Of a stretch of DNA of 17,525 nucleotides, positions 6,235 to 14,143 are shown piece after piece. The notes under the pieces were generated by a model. The model did not search any database. It saw only the letters and a list, made by a program, of their open reading frames with translations, and was not told where the DNA came from. The position numbers and the translations under genes are program-made. Source of the stretch: Spirochaeta sp. (GTDB taxonomy: Bacteria; Spirochaetota; Spirochaetia; DSM-27196; Alkalispirochaetaceae); contig SKHA01000358.1 in NCBI GenBank assembly GCA_007117185.1, positions 1 through 17,525 of the forward strand, in the 5' to 3' direction. The number at the start of each line of letters is the position of its first letter. Within the stretch, counting starts at the first letter, position 1.

Positions 6235-7449
6235 TCAGGGAACGATCCAGTGCTGCCCCCGGGGGGTAAAGGGTTCAAGGGGGCCGGCAAAACTCACTTC
6301 AAGGCATATCGGCAGCCCGTCCTGCGGTGTCGGGGCATTATCGAAGTGTAACGCGCCGTCATCGTCCTGCCTCCAGATTATTTCCCGATCCTCCGCCGGA
6401 CAGAACACCCGGGACACCTGATTGCGAAACTCACAGAGACGAAAGTCGGGATGAAGTTCCTCAAGAACAAACACCAGCACGGTGGTGTCTTCCGGCGGGC
6501 GCGCTACCAGCAACACGCTGTTGTTCCAGGAAAAAAGCGAGCGCTGAAGGGAGCCTCTCAATGAGCTGCCCTGGGATTCCATCCACTGCCCTACCTTTGC
6601 CAGGACGCGTCGGCACGGGTCCGGGATCGTCCCGTCGGCTCGGGGGCCTGCATTCAACAGGAGATTTCCCCCTTCGGACCGGACCTCAAGGAGGGCACGA
6701 ATCACCTCGGCAGCCTCTTTCCACCGATTATCGCCGGCGTGATACCCCCAGTTTCTGTTCAGGGTGATCGCCGCTTCCCATCGCCCCTCTTTCGGGCGCA
6801 GGTTCTGTTCGGAGATCGCCACATGGTATGGGGCGCCGTTGCGCTCGTTCAGCAGTATTTCCGGCTGCAACTCCAGAACGAAGCGGTTGGTTTCTTCGCC
6901 ATCCAGGGGCTGCGGGAACGCCCCGTCGTACCACAGGTAGTCGATCTTCCCGTAGCGGGTAAGCAGTTCCTACAACTGCCGGCGGCAATGTGCAACGAAG
7001 CGCGGTCGGTCCTTGTGCGCGGGCCAGGTCAGAGGCCAGTCCCGTTCCCACGACGCCGGGTAGTCCCGGTGGCTCCAATCCGCCAGGGAGTAGTACAGCC
7101 CCACCTGGAGGCCGTAGCGCCGGGCAGCCGTTACGAAGTCTCCCACCAGATCTCTTTGCTGTCCCCCGGCACCGCAATGCCAGGGGGTGGTCTCCGTGGG
7201 CCACAGACAGAAGCCGTCGTGGTGGCGTGCCGTGAGGATCACGTACCGTGCCCCGCTTGATCGGGCACATTCCATCCAGTGGTCCGGGTCCCACGATGCG
7301 GTATTGAAAGCAGGGTAATACCGCCGGTAATACTCCTCCGGCGTGAGGCGCTCGCGGTTCATCACCCACTCACCCCGGGCGGCGGCGGAGTATACCCCCC
7401 AGTGAAATATCAATCCAAGGGACGCGTTGTCAAACCACGTTCCCGACAT
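6235..7449 (-). pseudogene. GH29 alpha-L-fucosidase interrupted by in-frame TAG
   Basis: The minus-strand frame from ATG 7449 to TGA 6235 spans 405 codons, near normal GH29 size, and is broken only by TAG at 6970-6972 (codon 160). Before it are GH29 signatures: SLGLIFHWGVYSAAARGEW, YVILTARHHDGFCLWP and VGLYYSLADWSH. After it, in the same frame, are YGKIDYLWYDG (putative nucleophile D175), WEAAITLNRNWGY and SEGGNLLLNAGPRADG. CAG to TAG is the simplest origin (HCRRQ-L-[stop]-ELLTRYG). The truncated product would lack the nucleophile. A TTG at 6870 could restart only downstream of it. The gene overlaps the GH3 stop by 20 bases and has no signal peptide, so a functional form would act in the cytoplasm on imported fucosylated oligosaccharide. 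Recent nonsense mutation, sequencing error and readthrough all remain possible. Confidence 0.85.
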
Positions 7450-9586
7450 CGATGCTTCCCTGAATGCCTTCCGGAGCGCCCAGTTCGATCCCCCGGCGCC
7501 CGGGAGAGCACGCGCCAACATGCGCCGTCCAGCGCCCCGGCACAGACACTCGCTTCCCTTCGGTGTCCACCAACGCCAGATCCTCCGCTGTGATCGTGAA
7601 GGTGACCCCGCGGGATTCGCCGGCGTCAAGTTCCACTCGCCGGAGCCCCCGCAGGGATGCTTCAGGGACGGGGGCTCCCTTGAGGGTGTCCGCGGCGGTA
7701 TCCGGCGGTGTCAGGTACAGCTGGACCGGAAGAGCTCCGTCTCGTTGCCCCGAGTTGGTCACAGTACAGGTAAGGGTGTAGTCGCCGGCACGGGAGGTGA
7801 CCACCAGTTCACTGAACGCCCAGGTGGTGTAGGAGAGTCCGAACCCGAAGGGATACAGCGGTTCCCCCCGAAAATACCGATAGGTGCGCCCCTCCATGGC
7901 GTATTCCTGGTAAGGCGGCAGGTCTGCAGTGCGACGATACCAGGTGACAGGCAACGCCCCCGACGGTGATTCATCACCGAAAAGCACCCGGGCAATTGCC
8001 GTTCCGCCCTCCTCGCCGGGGTACCAGCTCATGATAAGCGCATCGGCCAGGTCGTGCAGCTCCGGTACCGCAAAGGCACTTCCCCCGGTGAGCACAACCA
8101 CCAACGGCGTCCCCGTCTCTTTCAGACGGCGAACAAAATCCAGTTGTCCCTGGGGCAACCCCAGATCTTCCCGATCTCCCTTATGGCGCGAGGCGATGGC
8201 GTCCCCCTCCTCCCCTTCCAGGGTGCTGTCGAGCCCCAGGAAGGCGATGGTAACGTCCATGGACCCCGCCTCGAAGATGGCCCAGTCAACGGGGTTCTCT
8301 TTGTCCCGGTCCAGCAGTGCGCCCTTGCGGTAGTCCACGGTAACACCCTCTGGGATGCGCCCGGCAATACCCTCCAGAGGGGTAACCACCCGGGAGCTCA
8401 TCCCGTAGTAGTTTCCCAGCAGCGCTTCGGGGTTGAACGCATTGGGGCCGGTTACGTACATCCGGCGTATTCCCGGCCCCAGGGGCAGCACGCCGTCGTT
8501 CTTCAGGAGCACCAGTGACTGCACCGCAGCCTTCCGGGCCAACTCACGGTGGGGTGAGCTGTTGACCACCTCCAGGCTGAGGTTGCTCCAGGGGTTGCCC
8601 TCGGGTCCGTCAAGAAGCCCCAGGTAGATGCGGGTCTGCAGGAGCCGCTCAACCGCCAGATCCACCGCCTCCTCGCTGAGCAGCCCCGCTTCCACCGCCT
8701 CTGCTGCGTGGCCGAAGGTGCACCCGCAGTTGAGATCGCACCCCTGTTGTATCGCCAGAGCGACCGACTCCTGCGGGGTCCTGGTGACGTGGTGGTTCTC
8801 GTGAAAGTCGCGGATGGCCCAGCAGTCGGAGACTACATGGCCCTGAAAGCCCCAGGTTTCCCGCAGGATCGTCCCCAGAAGAGTCGGACTGGCACAGGCA
8901 GGTTCACCGTTCACCCGGTTGTACGCCCCCATTACCGCTTCCACCTTGCCCGTGCGAACCAGCGCCTCAAACGCCGGCAGGTAGGTGTCCCACAAATCGT
9001 GCTGCGAGACCCGGGCGTCAAAGGTGTGGCGCTCGCTCTCGGGGCCGCTGTGCACCGCGTAGTGCTTGGCGCACGCCGCCGCCTTCAGCACGCCATCACG
9101 CACCTCCTGAATCCCGCGAACAAAGGCCAACCCCAACTGCGCGGTAAGCCAGGGATCCTCTCCATAGGTCTCCTGACCGCGCCCCCAGCGGGGATCGCGG
9201 AAAATATTCACGTTGGGCGTCCAGAAGGTGAGTCCGCGATACTGCCCCCGGTTTCCCGAGGCCACCGCTGCGTGATGCTTGGCCCGCCCCTCATCGGAAA
9301 TCGCCCGGGCTATCCTCTCCAGCAACCCTTCGTCGAACGTTGCCGCCAGACCGATCGCCTGGGGGAAGATCGTTGCCCGGCCTGCCCGGGCAACACCATG
9401 AAGGCACTCGTTCCACCAGTTGTACGCCGGTATCCCCAGGCGGGGAATTGCGGGGCTCTCGTGAAGCAGCTGACTGGTTTTCTCCTGCAGGGTCATGTTC
9501 GCACGAATCTCTCGGGCACGTATCCCTCGAGTACGGTTCTGCTGCGGCTGGGCGGTTTCTCCTGCCGGGGTGTCGGGTTTTTTCAT
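7430..9586 (-). CDS. GH3 glycosidase (beta-xylosidase / beta-glucosidase type)
   Basis: A 718-residue three-part GH3 enzyme. The N-terminal (alpha/beta)8 domain carries YNWWNECLHGVARAGRATIF, DPRWGRGQETYGEDP at 131-145, AKHYAVHSGPE with K174-H175, and nucleophile D254 in VVSDCWAI. The second alpha/beta domain runs about 345-545, with acid/base candidates E457 and E459 in STLEGEEGD. A C-terminal fibronectin III-like domain runs about 600-695. The NWWNE/HGVARAG and HSGPE-RH-FDA patterns match the bacterial beta-xylosidase-like branch, but gluco versus xylo specificity cannot be read from sequence. There is no signal peptide, so it acts in the cytoplasm. AAGGA lies 6 bases before ATG 9586, overlapping the permease stop, so translation is coupled. 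It is the fourth gene of the ABC operon. Confidence 0.94.
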   Translation of the reverse strand: MKKPDTPAGETAQPQQNRTRGIRAREIRANMTLQEKTSQLLHESPAIPRLGIPAYNWWNECLHGVARAGRATIFPQAIGLAATFDEGLLERIARAISDEGRAKHHAAVASGNRGQYRGLTFWTPNVNIFRDPRWGRGQETYGEDPWLTAQLGLAFVRGIQEVRDGVLKAAACAKHYAVHSGPESERHTFDARVSQHDLWDTYLPAFEALVRTGKVEAVMGAYNRVNGEPACASPTLLGTILRETWGFQGHVVSDCWAIRDFHENHHVTRTPQESVALAIQQGCDLNCGCTFGHAAEAVEAGLLSEEAVDLAVERLLQTRIYLGLLDGPEGNPWSNLSLEVVNSSPHRELARKAAVQSLVLLKNDGVLPLGPGIRRMYVTGPNAFNPEALLGNYYGMSSRVVTPLEGIAGRIPEGVTVDYRKGALLDRDKENPVDWAIFEAGSMDVTIAFLGLDSTLEGEEGDAIASRHKGDREDLGLPQGQLDFVRRLKETGTPLVVVLTGGSAFAVPELHDLADALIMSWYPGEEGGTAIARVLFGDESPSGALPVTWYRRTADLPPYQEYAMEGRTYRYFRGEPLYPFGFGLSYTTWAFSELVVTSRAGDYTLTCTVTNSGQRDGALPVQLYLTPPDTAADTLKGAPVPEASLRGLRRVELDAGESRGVTFTITAEDLALVDTEGKRVSVPGRWTAHVGACSPGRRGIELGAPEGIQGSIDVGNVV

Positions 9587-9598
9587 GTATCGTCCTTT

Positions 9599-10432
9599 TC
9601 AGCCTTTGATAGCTCCGATGGTCAGTCCGCGAATCAGAGCCCGGGAGAATGTTACCACGACAATCAGAATGGGAATAACCGAAATGGTGATACCCAGATA
9701 GATCGCTCCGAAGTTGGTCTCGTACAGTCCCCGGATGGTGGAAATCACTACCGGCATGGGGAATTTATCAGCAGAGTTCAGCAGGACCAGCGGTGTGATC
9801 AGGTCATTCCACTTGTGAATGAAGGTAAAGATCGACATGGTGGCTACAGCGGGCATCGCCAACGGAAAGATGATCGTAATAAAGGTACGAAACTCACCGG
9901 AACCGTCGATTATCGCTGCTTCGATCAGTGAATCGGGGATGCTCGACTGAATGTACGCTCGTACAAAGAATACCATACCCGGATTGGCAATCATCGGGAT
10001 GATGAGCGGGATATAGCGATCCAGCAGCCCCAGCCGCAGGACCAGATCGTAGTAACCGATCAACCCCAGCTGCTGGGGAATCATCATCGTCGCCAGGACC
10101 ACCCAGAACAGCGCTTCTCGACCCCGGAAGCGAAACTTGGCGAACCCGTACGCGGTAAGGGCGCTGAAAAACGCTGAAAGCACCACTGACGGGATAGCGA
10201 TGATCGAACTGGAATAGAAACCACGCCAGATATTCACCTTGCTCTGGATGATTTCATAGTTCCGCAGCAGTTGGTCTCCCGGTGTGAGCCAGACGCCGCG
10301 GGAAATCTCGACGTTACTCCGGGTGGCATTAATGATCATCATGTAGAACGGCATGACACAGATGATTGCCAGGCCGACAAGAAAGACTCTCAGGACAATG
10401 GAAGACACGGGGTTGCGAGGTTGGATCATCAT
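9599..10432 (-). CDS. CUT1 ABC sugar permease (MalG type)
   Basis: A 277-residue inner-membrane protein with six predicted membrane segments. It has the permease EAA loop EAAIIDGSGEFRTFITIIFP at 171-190, which contacts the ATPase. Features of the MalG branch include the short N-terminus, WLTPGDQLLRNYE in the periplasmic loop, and the GAIKG C-terminal end. It pairs with the MalF-type permease encoded upstream. The start at ATG 10432 overlaps the upstream stop (ATGA), with AAGGAGG 8 bases before; the second ATG (10429) is possible. No matching ATPase gene lies in the operon, as is common for CUT1 systems that share an MsmX/UgpC-like ATPase. Confidence 0.95.
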   Translation of the reverse strand: MMIQPRNPVSSIVLRVFLVGLAIICVMPFYMMIINATRSNVEISRGVWLTPGDQLLRNYEIIQSKVNIWRGFYSSSIIAIPSVVLSAFFSALTAYGFAKFRFRGREALFWVVLATMMIPQQLGLIGYYDLVLRLGLLDRYIPLIIPMIANPGMVFFVRAYIQSSIPDSLIEAAIIDGSGEFRTFITIIFPLAMPAVATMSIFTFIHKWNDLITPLVLLNSADKFPMPVVISTIRGLYETNFGAIYLGITISVIPILIVVVTFSRALIRGLTIGAIKG

Positions 10433-11343
10433 GTCCGCATCCTCCTTCGCGCAGCCCTCGCCATACGAGCCGACTCCGGATCGCGGTTCAACAGGACATA
10501 CAGAATGACCGAGAAGACGAGGATCATGAAAAAGAGAAACAGGGCCACCGTGGCGGCGTAACCAACATTGAAGAAATGGAACGCCTGGTTGTAGAGATAC
10601 AGAACCATCGTGGTGAGGGCGTTGTCGGGAGCTCCCCTGCCGTTAGTGAGGACTCGCGGAATATCGAATATCTGCAGACCACCGATAAGGGAGGTCACCA
10701 GCACGTACAACATGGTGGGACGCAGCAGAGGCAGGGTAATCAGATGAAACACCTGGAAACGGCCGGCCCCGTCGATATACGCCGCCTCGTAGAGGTCTTC
10801 CGAGATTGCGCTTAACCCGGCCATGAAGATGATGGTGGTGTAGCCGAACCACTGCCACCACTGTATGAGGGAGACCGTACCCTGAGCAACCCGAGGCATC
10901 TGCAACCAGTTTATGGGTTCCGCCAGGACTCCCAGTTGCAGCAGGACCTGGTTCAGCGTGCCGAACCGCCAATCCATCAGGACCGCAAAGAGGACACCGA
11001 TGGACGCGGCAGTGACCAGGTTGGGCAAAAAATAGAGAGTGCGCAAGACTTCGCGACCACGAAAGCGCCCCTCGCTGAGAACCACAGCAAGAAAGACAGA
11101 TATCACAATCTGGGGAACAAAGTTCACCATCCAGATATACCAGGTGTTCCCGATAGCCCGGAAAAATATCGGCGTGGTCAGCAGGCGCCGATAGTTTTCC
11201 AGACCCGCAAACTCCATGTCGATGAGGGTGATTGGACGCTGAAAGCTGAGTATGACGGTATAGATGATTGGATACAACTGGAAAACCAGAAAGGCCAGGA
11301 AATAGGGCAAAATGAAAAGATACCCTTTATTACCACGTTTCAT
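10429..11343 (-). CDS. CUT1 ABC sugar permease (MalF/UgpA type)
   Basis: A 304-residue inner-membrane protein with six membrane segments. The EAA loop EAAYIDGAGRFQVFHLITLP is at 186-205, and the N-terminus YLFILPYFLAFLVFQLYPI is typical of the UgpA/LacF branch. It has the family GLENYRRLL segment after the first helix. The C-terminus is strongly basic (ARAARRRMRT). It forms the transmembrane heterodimer with the downstream MalG-type protein. The start is ATG 11343; only a G-rich stretch precedes it and no clear Shine-Dalgarno is visible. It is separated from the binding-protein gene by 51 bases that contain a perfect hairpin. Confidence 0.95.
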   Translation of the reverse strand: MKRGNKGYLFILPYFLAFLVFQLYPIIYTVILSFQRPITLIDMEFAGLENYRRLLTTPIFFRAIGNTWYIWMVNFVPQIVISVFLAVVLSEGRFRGREVLRTLYFLPNLVTAASIGVLFAVLMDWRFGTLNQVLLQLGVLAEPINWLQMPRVAQGTVSLIQWWQWFGYTTIIFMAGLSAISEDLYEAAYIDGAGRFQVFHLITLPLLRPTMLYVLVTSLIGGLQIFDIPRVLTNGRGAPDNALTTMVLYLYNQAFHFFNVGYAATVALFLFFMILVFSVILYVLLNRDPESARMARAARRRMRT

Positions 11344-11360
11344 CTGCGCCCCCGAATCAA

Positions 11361-11385
11361 ACGGGGTGGCACGGGGCCACCCCGT
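11361..11385 (-). terminator. Intercistronic hairpin between binding protein and permease genes
   Basis: Perfect 10-base arms ACGGGGTGGC (11361-11370) and GCCACCCCGT (11376-11385) surround a 5-base loop. On the minus strand only TTTGATT follows, so termination would be weak. It may instead protect the upstream message end or attenuate transcription, giving more binding protein than permease. Confidence 0.55.
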
Positions 11386-11394
11386 CGGTCTGAG

Positions 11395-12729
11395 TCAGCG
11401 TTCAACCACAACCTCTGTAACGTTGGGAAGAAAGTCCCTGACCGCTACCTCGAAGTCGGCGATTGCCTGATCGATACTCTTCTGACCGTTGACATACAGC
11501 TCCACTTGATCGCCCCAGGCGTTCTGGATCTGCAGATCCCACGGGCCGATGAACGATACATCGATCTCCTGAACCTGGTCGTAGAAGAACTGGTAATGAT
11601 TCTGCCCGGCCAGGAAGGGATCGGAGAACTCATCCTTGATTCGGGCGAGCACCTGGGTATTGGAGACAAAGTCTCCGGTGGAACGAGCCCACAGCTCGTG
11701 AAACTCCGGGTTGCTGCCAACGAACTCCACGAACGCCCAGGCGAGATCTTTCTGGCGGGAGTGACGGCTGACGCCGATCCAGGTACCGCCCCAGCTATAG
11801 GGAGCGGGCGGAACAGCAAGTCCCCAGTCACCACGAAACTCGGCGTTCCCCGCGTGGGCATCCGGCTCTGCGTTGGGTTTCATCACGTAGTGCAGACCCC
11901 AGGTGGGCAGAATGTAGGAAAAGACGCTGCCATCGGCCATTGAGGAGAACCATGGCGGACTCCAGGTCGACGCACCTGCCTCAACACGATTCTGCCGCAT
12001 ATCCCGGGCAACTTGCATAAACTCCACCAGGGACGCCGGGATGGTCAGACGACTACCCTGAACGTACGGTGCGGTTCGCTGGTTGTAGACGAACTCCTGC
12101 ATATCCATGTATCCGGAGAGCAGAAATCGCTCTGCATTATAGTGGTCCCGGATCATTTCCCCGAGTTCATAGTACCGCTCCAGGCTGCTGGTCCATTCCG
12201 ATACCACAGCGGGATCATCGCTGCCCAGAACATCCCGGGCGATGTCCCGGCGGAAGAACAATGCCCCGGGGGTGGCCTGCCAGGAAAGTGCGCTGATCTG
12301 ACCCTGGCCATCCCGGGACAGTTCGGTCACGTATTCAACCAGATCACCCACCAGTGCTTCGGCGTTATACGGTGCACCGGAGAGGGGTTCCCAGAAGCCG
12401 GAGTCGATGAACTGGCGGAAAAACGCCCGCTCTCCGGTAAAGACATCCGGAGTTGCAGCGCGGGATCGCATGGCATTGTTGATGCGGTTCAGGTATGCCT
12501 CGCCATCGGTGGGAATTACGACAAATTCCACCTCAATGTTTGGATACACCTGGTTGAAGGGCTCGATCATCTGGCCCACTTCGTCGGTGAACGACCAGAC
12601 AACAATTCGTCCGGCAAGCTCTCCCGGAGCTGCAGCAGCTGCAGCAGGTGCTGTTTCCTGCCGGCCACCTGCCGATACCCCTGCTGATGCTGCAATCAGA
12701 ATCATGGCAACCATCAGAACTCGTTTCAT
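11395..12729 (-). CDS. ABC sugar solute-binding protein (SBP family 1)
   Basis: A 444-residue extracytoplasmic binding protein. Residues 1-20 (MKRVLMVAMILIAASAGVSA) are a signal peptide followed by GGRQE and an Ala-rich linker; no lipobox Cys is present, so it is soluble or otherwise held. The mature part follows the family 1 pattern: IVVWSFTDEVGQMIEPFNQ, then YPNIEVEFVVIP, then TPDVFTGE. AGGAGG lies 5 bases before ATG 12729. It is first in the operon with two CUT1 permeases, GH3 and GH29, which points to an oligosaccharide ligand containing fucose or beta-linked sugars. It is transcribed away from the AraR-type regulator and is probably repressed by it. Confidence 0.95.
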   Translation of the reverse strand: MKRVLMVAMILIAASAGVSAGGRQETAPAAAAAAPGELAGRIVVWSFTDEVGQMIEPFNQVYPNIEVEFVVIPTDGEAYLNRINNAMRSRAATPDVFTGERAFFRQFIDSGFWEPLSGAPYNAEALVGDLVEYVTELSRDGQGQISALSWQATPGALFFRRDIARDVLGSDDPAVVSEWTSSLERYYELGEMIRDHYNAERFLLSGYMDMQEFVYNQRTAPYVQGSRLTIPASLVEFMQVARDMRQNRVEAGASTWSPPWFSSMADGSVFSYILPTWGLHYVMKPNAEPDAHAGNAEFRGDWGLAVPPAPYSWGGTWIGVSRHSRQKDLAWAFVEFVGSNPEFHELWARSTGDFVSNTQVLARIKDEFSDPFLAGQNHYQFFYDQVQEIDVSFIGPWDLQIQNAWGDQVELYVNGQKSIDQAIADFEVAVRDFLPNVTEVVVER

Positions 12730-12942
12730 TTTAACCTCCTGTATTTAGATGTATGCTTATAGGTACTTTCTTTAGCATACCTCTACAACGTATTTTGACC
12801 GTATCACGGTATCGGGGACCTGTAAAGTAATTTTACTACATATTTACCCTGATGAGATTTGATGGCGGCAACGCCCATCCGAAGCGGTCTTTATCTAGAG
12901 GACCTCTTTCACGGGTACAACAAAGCCGTTAGAATTGAACCC
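12730..12942. promoter_or_regulatory. Divergent control region with multiple palindromes
   Basis: This non-coding stretch of 213 bases between the binding-protein gene and the regulator is visibly AT-richer than its surroundings. For the minus strand, TTTACA (12821-12826) and TACGGT (12798-12803) are spaced 17 bases apart and would start transcription near 12791. Palindromes seen are GTATGCT/AGCATAC (12751-12757 and 12774-12780), ACCGT-ATC-ACGGT (12798-12810, over the -10), AGTAA-TT-TTACT (12826-12837, over the -35) and AGAGG-A-CCTCT (12897-12907). For the plus strand, TAGAAT at 12930-12935 is a good -10 match ending 7 bases before ATG 12943, but its -35 is poor. Which site is the true operator cannot be decided by eye. 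Confidence 0.55.
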
Positions 12943-14097
12943 ATGGATGACCGCAACGGGTTGAAATATCTTCAGGTGCGCGATCTCCTGGTGGACCAGT
13001 TCCGAAAAGATGGATATGTCCCCGGTACCAGAATCTCCTCGGAGCTGACCCTGACCAGAACACTCGGTGTCAGTCGTACCACCGTGCGGCAGGCCTTGAC
13101 GATGCTCGAACGGGATGGGGTGGTGGAGCGACGCCACGGCAGTGGGACGTTCTTTATAGGCCATGCATCCCGGCATCCGGAACAGCAACCACGAGGCCTC
13201 ATCGGGATGATCAATTTCTTCTACATGGACTATATCTACCCGGAGATCGTCCGAGGCATCGAAGATACCGTTTCCCGGAGCGGGTATTATCTTATACTGG
13301 CCAACTGTAACATGGACCATGACAAGGAGATCGATTCCGTCATGCGTCTGCTCGATCAGGGGGTCAAGGGACTTGTCCTGGAACCATCCCAGAACGTCCA
13401 GATCACGGAAAGCCATCCCATGATGCAGGCGATTCATGATCGCCGCGTCCCGGTAATCACAACCCATTGGGGCTCTGCGCACAGAACGATCTCAACAGTT
13501 ACCACTGATGATCTCTGGGCTGGTTCTGCTGCCACAACCTATCTGTCTGAACGGGGCCACCAGCGGATCGGAATGATCTACAAGCGAGACGTAGAGGCTG
13601 GACTGTTGCGTTTTGAAGGATATCGCGACGCTCTGGCCAGGGCACACATCCCGTTTACCAGCGAACTGGTTGGGTGGTTTACTCAGGACGACGAGATGGC
13701 TGATCTGAAACAGGGGTATATTCTCACCCAACGGTTATTGTCTCTACCGGAAAATCGGCGGCCCACTGCCATATTCTATTTCAATGATCATACAGCTCAG
13801 CAGGGATACTCGGCGATCAGGGAAGCGGGACTTCGCATTCCAGAGGATATCTCGGTCATCGGTTTCGATAACTATCAGACTGCAGAAATGATGCACCCAC
13901 CACTCACCACCTTCGAACATCCCAAATACCAGTTGGGCAGATGGGCGGCGCAGCTGTTACTTGATGCTATAGACCGAGGTGTGGAAGCCCTGCCGGTGAA
14001 GATGACCTTTGAACCCCGGCTGGTGGAACGCCGCAGTGTGGCGACAATCGGGCGTACCACACAGCGTACCCCTGAGCACGCCCGGTACCAGCGATGA
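12943..14097 (+). CDS. AraR-type regulator: GntR winged helix fused to LacI-like sugar-binding domain
   Basis: A 384-residue protein. Residues 7-72 are a GntR-type winged helix (LKYLQVRDLLVDQFRKDGY, PGTRISSELTLTRTLGVSRT, ALTMLERDGVVERRHGSGTF). Residues about 86-365 are a periplasmic-binding-protein-like domain of the LacI/AraR kind (YPEIVRGIEDTVSRSGY, VKGLVLEPSQ, ISVIGFDNYQTAEMMHPPLT). Such proteins are usually repressors released by a sugar. It diverges from the ABC-GH3-GH29 operon, which it probably controls together with itself. ATG 12943 is preferred because the HTH begins 7 residues later, as in the family, and a TAGAAT -10 lies 7 bases upstream (leaderless). An in-frame ATG at 12862 would add 27 residues of no family resemblance and lacks a Shine-Dalgarno. 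Start uncertain, function class firm. Confidence 0.9.
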   Translation: MDDRNGLKYLQVRDLLVDQFRKDGYVPGTRISSELTLTRTLGVSRTTVRQALTMLERDGVVERRHGSGTFFIGHASRHPEQQPRGLIGMINFFYMDYIYPEIVRGIEDTVSRSGYYLILANCNMDHDKEIDSVMRLLDQGVKGLVLEPSQNVQITESHPMMQAIHDRRVPVITTHWGSAHRTISTVTTDDLWAGSAATTYLSERGHQRIGMIYKRDVEAGLLRFEGYRDALARAHIPFTSELVGWFTQDDEMADLKQGYILTQRLLSLPENRRPTAIFYFNDHTAQQGYSAIREAGLRIPEDISVIGFDNYQTAEMMHPPLTTFEHPKYQLGRWAAQLLLDAIDRGVEALPVKMTFEPRLVERRSVATIGRTTQRTPEHARYQR

Positions 14098-14143
14098 GGA
14101 ACCTACGGGAGGGACAACATGAGGCCGGAAGGAGAATCCCGGA

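Noticed and set aside
6200..6245. Possible terminator after the fucosidase gene (CCCTGAGGG, then a T-rich stretch)
   Set aside because: The stem is only 3 bases and the T-rich stretch is interrupted; too weak to annotate.
6728..7369. Minus-strand open frame of 213 codons bridging the fucosidase stop codon
   Set aside because: It is in a different frame from both fucosidase halves and reads as Pro/Arg/Gly-rich noise, so frameshifting does not explain the split; the in-frame TAG does.
8708..9931. Plus-strand open frame of 407 codons opposite GH3 and the MalG-type permease
   Set aside because: It spans two genes on the other strand with strong family motifs, and its own translation shows none.
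10936..11943. Plus-strand open frame of 335 codons opposite the permease and binding-protein genes
   Set aside because: Antisense shadow; composition rich in Asp, His and Gln as expected for reverse reading, with no domain.
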